From the NCBI RefSeq assembly GCF_019320115.1, contig NC_089591.1, positions 21,058,502-21,122,501 on the forward strand: DNA of 64,000 bases, written 5' to 3'. The notes beneath the pieces are model-generated. The model did not search any database and was not told where the DNA came from. It saw only the letters and a program-made list of their open reading frames with translations. This DNA is from Miscanthus floridulus. Taxonomy: Eukaryota; Streptophyta; Magnoliopsida; Poales; Poaceae. A program made the translations under genes and the position numbers. Numbering within the stretch: position 1 is the stretch's first letter; the number at the start of each line of letters is the position of its first letter. Positions 56,740-64,000 of this stretch are shown here, one piece after another.

Positions 56740-59520
56740 CTGACCAGATCAAGACATCCTTCATCATGCCCTTCGGCGCCTACTGCTACATGACCATGTT
56801 GTTCGGGCTCAAGAACACTAGGGCTACCTACCAACGTGCCATATAGGCCTACCTCAAAGACGAGATAAAAGATGACCTTGTCGAGGCTTATGTTGACGAT
56901 GTAGTTGTTAAAACCAAGGAAGCATACACCCTTGTCGACAACCTAGAACGTACCTTTGCAGCCCTTAACACATTCTAATGGAAATTAAACCCAAAGAAGT
57001 GCATCTTTGGTGTTCCATCTGGTATACTGCTCGGCAACGTCGTCAGTCACGACTGGCATACACCCTAACCCAAAGAAAGTAAAAGCTATCTTGGACATGA
57101 AGCCTGCCCAAAAATGTGAAGGATGTTCAGAAGCTTACCAGATGCATGGCTGCCCTCAACCCTTTCATATCCAGATTAGGCAAAAAAGGACTACCATTTT
57201 TCTAGCTGCTCAAAGCATCTGAGAAGTTTGAGTGGTCGGAGGTAGCAGACACTTCCTTTACATAGTTGAAACAATTCCTTACATCACCTCCGGTCCTCAC
57301 TGCTCCTAGAGAAGATGAAACCCTCCTACTTTACATTGCGGCAACTAATCGAGTGGTCTCCACTGCCATGGTGGTCGAGCGCGACAAGCCTGACCATGTC
57401 TACAAGGTACAACGACCATTTTATTTCATCAGTGAGGTGCTTAGTGAATCCAAGGCAAGGTACCCATAGATTCAAAAACTAATCTATGCCATACTAATTA
57501 CATCCCAAAAGTTGAAACACTACTTCGATGGATATCGTGTGGTGGTCATGACCGAGTACCCTCTGGGAGACATCATTCACAACAAGGATGCAAATGGGCG
57601 CATCAGTCAAATGGGCAATGGAGCTATGCCCTTTCTCCTTGGAATTTGCAAGCCATACTAGAATCAAGTCTCAGGCACTTGTTGATTTCATCATCGAGTG
57701 GACAGACTTAAGCACACTAGCCTCTTAGGGGCCCACCAAGCATTGGAAGATATACTTCAATGGCTCTCTCAACATCGACTGATGTAGGAGTAGGAGTCCT
57801 TTTCATATCACCATCCAAGGAGCAGCTCTGATATGTCCTCAGGATTTATTTCCCGGCGTCTAATAACGCTGCTGAGTACGAAGCATGCCTACATGGTCTA
57901 CGCATTGTGGTCGAGCTCGGTGTCAAGCCTCTCTATGTCTATGGAGACTCGGCTCTAGTCATCAACCAACTCATCAAGGACTGGGATACGACCAATGAAA
58001 AGATGGACGCATACTGCAAAGCGATCAGAAAGCTGGAAGGCAAGTTCTATGGCATCGAGTACACACTTGTGGTCTAGGACAAAAATCAAGCAGCAGATGC
58101 ACTGTCAAAGTTAGGATCATCCCAAGCCAAAGTCCCACATGGTGTATTTGTTCAAGACCTACTCACGCCCTCCATCAAAGAAGAAGATCCTACGGTCAAC
58201 AAGCCTCCAGACCAGCCATTGGTGGCTACGGTTCCGGCGTCAAACACCACCAAACCACCTCCGACCACTAAGAAGCCTGACTAGAGAGTACCTTTCATCA
58301 AGTACCTAATAGATGGTAGCGGTTACACCAATCGGATAGAAAATGAATGCCTGATGTGTCACAGTAAGCAGTATCTGCTCGTCAATGGGAAATTGTGGCA
58401 CAAGAACACGAAGGAGGAAATCTTGATGAAGTGTATAACCTAGGAGGATGGTGAACATCTCCTAAACAAAATCTACTCTGACTCCTGCGACAACCACGTG
58501 GCCTCGAGAACGCTAGTCGGCAAGGCTTTCCAAGTAGGGTTCTATTGGCCGTCAGCCGTAGCCGATGTAGAGAAGCTAGTCCACCATTGTGAAGGTTGTC
58601 AGTTTTTCGCCAAAAGAATCCATGTACCAACACATGAGATTCAGACTATACCAGCCTCTTTGCCCTTTGCATGTTGGGGACTAGATATGATCGGGCCTTT
58701 CAAACTGGCCCCTAGAAAATTTACATGCGTCTTTGTGCTGATCAACAAATTCTCTAAGTGGATAGAGTACATGCCCCTGGTCAAGGCATCTTCAGAAAAG
58801 GCTGTCGCGTTCCTCGACCTAGGTCATCCACCGCTTCGGCAACCCAACAGCATCATCACTAATCTGGTTACTCAGTTCACTGGGAACGCTTTTTGGGACT
58901 TCTGCGATGAAAGGAGCATAGTAGTAAAATATATCTCGATAGGCACACCCTAGAGCTAATGGACAGGTCGAGCAGGCAAATGGTATGATCCTAGATGCAC
59001 TTAAGAAGAGGATGTATAGAGAGAATGACAAAGCTCCTAGAAGATGGCTCAAAGAGTTACCAGCCGTGGTCTGGGGTCTCAAAACTCAGCCCAGTCGCAA
59101 TACCTGGTGTATCATCATACTTTATGGTTTATGGCGCTAAGGCAGTGCTCCCAGTAGATATAGCCTTTAGATCAGCATGGGTAGAGAACTTTGATGAAGA
59201 CAAGGCGAATGAAGTGTGGGAGCTAGAAGTGAATAGTGCAGAAGTGAAGCGGCTCGATTCTTGCGTATGTACAGCCAAATACCTTGCTGTTTTGTGAAGG
59301 TACTACAACAAGAACGTCAAAGAGCAGTTCTTTGTGGTCGGGGACCTGGTCCTGAAGTGGAAGATGAATCAGGCTGGTGTCCACAAACTCACAACCCTAT
59401 GGGAAGGACCCTTCATGATCAAGGAGGTTACACGCCCTACATCTTACAGGTTAGTTTGCCTAGACGGCACAGGCATACCCAATTCCTGGCACATCGACAA
59501 GCTTAGGTGTTTCTATGCTT
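56740..59520 (+). pseudogene. Tat pol: reverse transcriptase, two RNase H regions, integrase
   Basis: RT part (56740-57040): SFIMPFGAYCYMTMLFGLKN and the catalytic EAYVDDVVVKT. First RNase H-like region (57260-57560): LLYIAATNRVVSTAMV, FYFISEVLSESKARYP. A second RNase H of the archaeal type, a hallmark of the Tat lineage, spans about 57760-58110 (NAAEYEACLHGLRIVVELG, YGDSALVINQL, DALSKLG). The integrase zinc finger and core lie at 58480-59000: NHVASRTLVGKAFQVGFYWP, LVHHCEGCQFF, GLDMIGPFK, then IITNLVTQFTG, where the second catalytic Asp is lost, then NGQVEQANGM. The C-terminus (59330-59520) ends GIPNSWHIDKLRCFYA. Frameshifts and stops throughout. Confidence 0.85.
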
Positions 59521-60144
59521 AGCTACTAAGATATGTACCCCTCTTGTACTATTGATTTATTTCAATAAAGCTATTATGATTTCTCCGACCACTCTAATGT
59601 GTCACTTCGAAGTCTATTGTTATTCTAACTCTACTAGTTAAAACCGACCACCATTCCTTCTTGGGTTCTCGGAGTAGGCCCTGTCTCCAGTTCCTCCCAA
59701 CGTGTGCATGGGATTCGCTCTCTACGTTATGGGTGATCGGTAGGTGCTCTCTGGTTTGACTTGTGTGTTTCTACTGTGTGCACAAGCTATGCACCTCACA
59801 CTTCGACCGCAAGACAAACCAGGGCCATACAAACCTTTCAGGATGACATGTCGACTAAACTGGTACAACTAAATAGAACACCAATATGTTCTAACTTAGT
59901 TACATCAACATGATATCCGAGCTTAAATACGTTTTCTACAAAACAAACAAGCTTATGTTGATATACAGTTACGTTATTACAAGCTTGCCTGAAAAGGTCC
60001 AAGTTTACAATAACCCAACTACATCTTCTTCTACAGCTATAGCCTACACTATTGGTTGGTCGGGGCATGTGGCGTCTGCTGCTCGCTGGGCTTGACATCA
60101 TGCTCGGGTCTTGGGGACTCTGGCATTGATCGAGCTGAAGAAGA
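59521..60144. other. noncoding 3' region of Tat C
   Basis: Between the pol stop and the antisense accessory gene. An AATAAAG polyadenylation-like word is at about 59562. No coding signal recognised on either strand. Confidence 0.5.
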
Positions 60145-60398
60145 TCACCCTGCCGATGCCTGGCTAGTCGAGACCGTAGGCTTCGCTGGTTGGCTTGAAG
60201 ATGACGGCGCTCCTAGCTGACTTGTTGACGGCGTTCCTTGTATGGGTGGTGTCGCACCTCCACATAGGTTAATATCGCCTAGCTGGGTCATCCGTAGCTC
60301 CTCGGCCATGTTTGGATCTACCTCCTTCGGGTATCCAACCTCTAGGTGCTTGAGATCGATCAGGGGGTAGTGAGCACGTATCATGCTTAGCACATGTG
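60145..60398 (-). pseudogene. Tat accessory gene, C-terminal end (antisense)
   Basis: The minus strand reads LSMIRAHYPLIDLKHLEVGYP, then KEVDPNMAEELRMTQLGDINL and a Ser/Pro/Thr-rich tail with stop near 60145. The motif of a Phe/Tyr-Pro followed by a GYP word and a Ser-Pro tail is how grass Tat accessory proteins tend to end. Only the end is left; the Tekay-like LTR cuts it at 60399. It runs opposite to pol, like the accessory gene of Tat B. Confidence 0.5.
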
Positions 60399-63300
60399 TG
60401 TAACACCTCTGGTGTTTTGACCTAATACTAAAATTCAACATGTCATCATGTGCATTGCAAAGCATTCATATAGTATAAAGTTTTGAATGCATTCACTAAA
60501 TAAGATTTATTTCATAATGTTGTTATTTCATGTGATGTGTTTCAAAAACCCTAAATACAGATCATGACCACAAGGGTCAAATTTCATGTGTTCATGTGAG
60601 GCCATGTGTCATTTGACTCAAATAACCCTAATGGGCCATGTTGCTGGTCAAAAATCAAAATCTAAGTAAAAGGAAGACAAATCAAATTTGAATTCACATT
60701 CAAATTATAAAAGTCCTTTTTGCCCCTTTTAACTAATTCAAAATCCATGAGGAATTTGGGGTTGAGGCAAAAAGCAAAGTTGGAGATTATTTTATAAGGA
60801 TCAACTTTGGTATTCAAAGTTTTTCAAGTTTACATACAAAATATGGAGTAATTTTGGAATGATTCAAATCTTTAAATGTACCCCAAATGTGAAATTCAAA
60901 ATGGAGGCAGAATTTGAAAATGTTCCTAGAAGTAAAGTTGTAGAGTTTGAAAAATTGAACAACTTTCATTTTTGGAGATTTTCAACTTCTTTAGAAAAAT
61001 TCTGAAGTAATTTGGAAAATAGGCACAGTGGCAGTTCTGTAAATAATGCTAAAATTTAAAAATCACATCGCCGCTCACCGCCGGCGCCACGCAGTCTGCT
61101 TGCCGCCGACCTTCTTCGCCGCTTTCACGCACGGTTACACGCCGATGTCACCGTGGCGAATCCACTCGTGCGTTGGCGACACCGGACGCCTTCTTCCGGG
61201 CTATAAATAGCCACAGTCGCCGCCGTCACTCCCGTTCTTCCCCTCTGCTCTGCTCCGCCACCGCATAGCTCCACCGCTCGCCGTAGGCCTCGTCGAGCCG
61301 CGTCAGTCGTTCCCAGCTACGTCAACACGATCACATTGGTCTTGCGCTCCTCCTCAATTTGCTCTCGTCGCTGATGTTGGCCGGAATCGCCCGGCGCAAC
61401 CCGTCTTCCCCGTGACCGGTCGGAGCTCCGCCGCGACTGCCCTCACCGTGGCCAGGCTACTCCTAGACCATCTCCGACTACACCAAGCCCATCATCGTGA
61501 TCACGATGAGCTCCTGAGCGTGTTGCTCACTCTTCCTTTGACTCTACTGCACCGTAGCCTTAGTTACATCGATCACCAGTCGGGTCCGAGCCGCCATGGC
61601 CGGCGTCGAGTTCCATCCGGTGTGCCCTTTTCTGTTCTGAGGCTTGGGATAGATGCGCGACTTGGTGTAGATCATGTAGGAGCAGTCCGTCTCACCGGAA
61701 GATTCACCACCGGCGCGTTTTGCTGGCTGGAGCTGGCCGCGCCGCCGTGTCTGGTTCACTGCCGCTGACGCGTGGGGTCAGTCTGTCAGTGAGCAGGGAG
61801 AAGAAGAACAGTGCTGATTTTTGTTTTCTGATTTTGAATAGTGCAGCAATTTGGCAATTTTGTAGGAATTTATTTACACATCCAAAAATTCTGAAAATTT
61901 GTGGGTAGCTTCTGTACATGTTTTAGTATGATTTAAAAATTTGAAACTTGGAATTTGAATAAATTTTAATGTTCAAATATTTAGTCCATTAATTGAAAAA
62001 TGCAATTTCCATGATTTTTGTAGGTCACTATATAACTCCAAAAGTTATGAAATTTATTTTGGTACACTAATTTATCATGAGGAAGCTTACATAAAAATTT
62101 GAGCATAATTGGACAAAGTTTATTTTATACCTAATGTAGACTTAATTATTTAATTAATTATTCATTTAATTAATGTTTAATCAATTAGGATTTGTTTGAC
62201 TTTAGAATTGATTGTTGACCTTGGGTCATTCACTTATAATGATCCTTAGTACCTTAATTAGTATTGAACTCATACCTAATTTGTAATTAGTAAATCTTAA
62301 TGACATTTCATGTGATAACCAAGGTCATTAACAAGTTAACTCGTCGAAACCCTAAGTGTTTGATTAGAGTTGGATCTTGTTTTGGTCATGTTTTATGACT
62401 AGTAGGGTTTCAAGATCCATTAGGTCAAGTCACATGTGTGGTTCTTAATAATAGTGTTGCAGGTTGGTTTTGTTGGCTTGCAACTGTACCTGCGAAATAA
62501 AATCTTTTGCGGGTGTTTTTACATTTCATGTGCCGTGAAAGCATCATGTTTACATTATCATCATGTTAAAGCATATGTTATCATTTCATGTAGAACCCGA
62601 GAATGAAACGATTCTAGTTGAGCAAGTTCTGGAAGAATCCCCAGTTGTCACGGGATTCGATAATTGTGGTACTGAACCGGAATCTGAGATCATCAACGAA
62701 GGCAAGCCCCGGTTTATGCATTAAGCCCTTACCTTGTTTACTTTGAAAAGTTTATCACCTATGTTATTTATTGCATTAAGTTGTTTCATTCAAATGTTAC
62801 CTACTTGATGCATTACCTTCCTTGTTAATTGTTTACCATCCTTGAAGATGTTTTCATTTACAAAAGCATAGAATGCTTAGTATGCTTTATGGTAGGCTTT
62901 CAAAGTAAAAGTTTCAATGAAATCAAAGATGGCATACTGGCCAAAGAAAGAAAGAATGTAGAATGAATTAGAGACTTGTCGGGTGACTTATCTTGAATGT
63001 CGGGTAATGTTGCCGACTATGTCGCTTAAAGGCCACTCATTGTGGATCTTCTAAACAAGACACTTTGTAGTACTGGTCACATACTCCGATAAGCCTACTT
63101 CGGCTAATTCGATACTAAGACAAATGCCCGCGCACTGGGAGTGGAGAGATGGCGGGAGTAGCGTGTACCCTCGTGGCTGGAATGTGGCCGGATTTGAGGT
63201 GTGCTGTGCTCTCGGGTGGTGTGGAGATGGCTTAGTATAGGAAGATCCGATAGCAAGGTTGATATATGCAAGATTAAGTTCTACATATGTCGTGTGATAA

Positions 63301-64000
63301 GGGAATCCCCAGCTGGGACTTGAATCAATTCGAATTGCCAGTGCTCCGCGGATATAGGAGACTCGATTCATTACAGAAGCAATGTAGTACTGGTGAATTA
63401 CTAAAATAAGAGAAAAAGAATGGAATGAGAAGGAATGGAATATGGGAAATGTATATTTAGTTGAGATAATGAAAGAACTTAGTGGTAAACTTGAAAATAG
63501 AATGAAGAATAGTAAGCTTTTGGCAAAGAACTTTTGAATCTTGCTACATCCTTACCTTGCCCCAAAGCCCTGCATCTCTAAAGTCTTACACCCCGTTATG
63601 TCGGGTTAGTCTTGTTGAGTACTTTTGTACTCAGGGTTTGTTAACCCTTGTTGCAGGTGAGTCACATGCACAGGCTTGTTTTGGTCCCTACTGCATGTCT
63701 GTGTTTGAAGTCAATGACGAAGAGGAGTGATGAATGGCCCTTGGACAAGGCACTAGTTTGTTTGATAAATAAAGTTAATGTAATATTATCCCGCTACTAT
63801 GGTTGTATGACACTTTGGTATTGTAAGTTTGAAAACAACTAGTTTGTAACTATGTTATCTTAAGACTTCCGTTATCTTTTACTCTGGTATATATTTGAAT
63901 AAACTGTTGTAATCTGCAATGACTGTGATTGGGATCCTGTTTGAAAAGAGAATCATGGATGATTCAGGTTTCCCGAGGACACCCGATAGACCTATTGAGT
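60399..64000 (+). repeat. Tekay/Del-like Gypsy LTR, running off the window
   Basis: Starts TGTAACACCTCTGG. A TATAAATA box at 61202-61209 follows a GC-rich stretch; the part after it has a GC-rich leader to about 61780, then AT-rich DNA. Blocks near 62600-62730 (GGCAAGCCCCGG) and 63300-63370 (AATCAATTCGAATTGCC) match the fragment at 11.8-13.8 kb. No gag or pol seen. Open frames such as 61412-61768 lie in the leader and show no known domain. Confidence 0.65.
61202..61209 (+). promoter_or_regulatory. TATA box of the Tekay-like LTR
   Basis: TATAAATA in GGGCTATAAATAGCCACAG, about 800 bases from the LTR start. Confidence 0.6.

Larger units (their letters stand above)
56736..60398 (+). mobile_element. 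Tat-lineage Gypsy element 'Tat C', pol and antisense accessory gene
   Basis: Contains RT to integrase in order on the plus strand (56740-59520), then noncoding DNA, then an antisense accessory-gene end. The 5' LTR, gag and protease are missing on the left and the 3' LTR on the right, where a Tekay-like LTR starts at 60399. Confidence 0.75.

Noticed and set aside
61412..61768. 118-residue frame after a TATA box
   Set aside because: It lies in the LTR leader of a Tekay-like element and shows no known domain; host gene status is not supported.
1..64000. CRISPR array, bacterial operon, phage or integron
   Set aside because: No repeat-spacer pattern and no prokaryotic gene organisation; every recognisable gene is a plant transposable-element gene or a captured plant gene fragment.

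Overview
The window is plant nuclear DNA, most likely from a grass. The evidence is the repeat content: a Maximus/SIRE-type Copia gag, Tat, Athila and Tekay/Del-type Gypsy elements, an En/Spm CACTA transposon with TNP2 and TNP1-like genes, and long AT-rich noncoding stretches. The species cannot be named from this. I see no bacterial signals, no rRNA or tRNA gene and no intact host gene. Nearly everything is transposable-element DNA stacked by nested insertion. Element lineage names below come from recognising coding motifs by eye, not from a database search.

Left part (1-13.8 kb): a CACTA element carries a TNP1-like gene on the minus strand (about 100-3201) and, head to head with it, a TNP2 transposase gene on the plus strand (from 3804). 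TNP2 is broken by a 6.36-kb Tat-type Gypsy element (Tat A, 5276-11631) with GACTG/GACTA target-site copies; the transposase reading resumes right after it. Next comes a Tekay-like LTR fragment (about 11766-13811) with a decayed repeat of about 180 bp.

Second part (13.8-31.1 kb): a minus-strand Tat element (Tat B) starts with its 3' LTR at 13812-14285. It is split by a 13.66-kb Copia element (14408-28068) with long LTRs and one intact 683-residue Gag frame but no pol. The 3' end of this Copia element has been duplicated in tandem: 3306 bp of internal tail plus the start of the LTR, leaving a third, partial LTR. Tat B resumes at 28069 and carries a plus-strand accessory gene (putative gypsy-type, PF04195-like), antisense to the element.

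Third part (31.1-50.8 kb): a minus-strand Tekay-type chromovirus remnant (integrase plus chromodomain, about 31.1-35.9 kb), a plus-strand Tat tail fragment, then a minus-strand Athila element (about 36.9-50.8 kb). The Athila ORF1-like gene is interrupted by a candidate 6.93-kb solo LTR (37386-44311) with a perfect ATGCT target-site duplication. The Athila LTR holds a 1.2-kb TIR-like element that carries a fragment of an L-type lectin receptor kinase gene.

Right part (50.8-64 kb): a Tat tail and LTR, a plus-strand Athila 5' end with gag, an antisense Gypsy LTR, a Tat element with decayed RT, two RNase H regions and integrase (56.7-59.5 kb) plus an antisense accessory-gene remnant, and a Tekay-like LTR running off the end.

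Most unusual signals: a hairpin module with paired (covarying) changes recurring in the 3' tails of the Tat elements; the tandem duplication in the gag-only Copia element; the very long candidate solo LTR with its own minisatellite; and the lectin-kinase fragment in a small DNA transposon.
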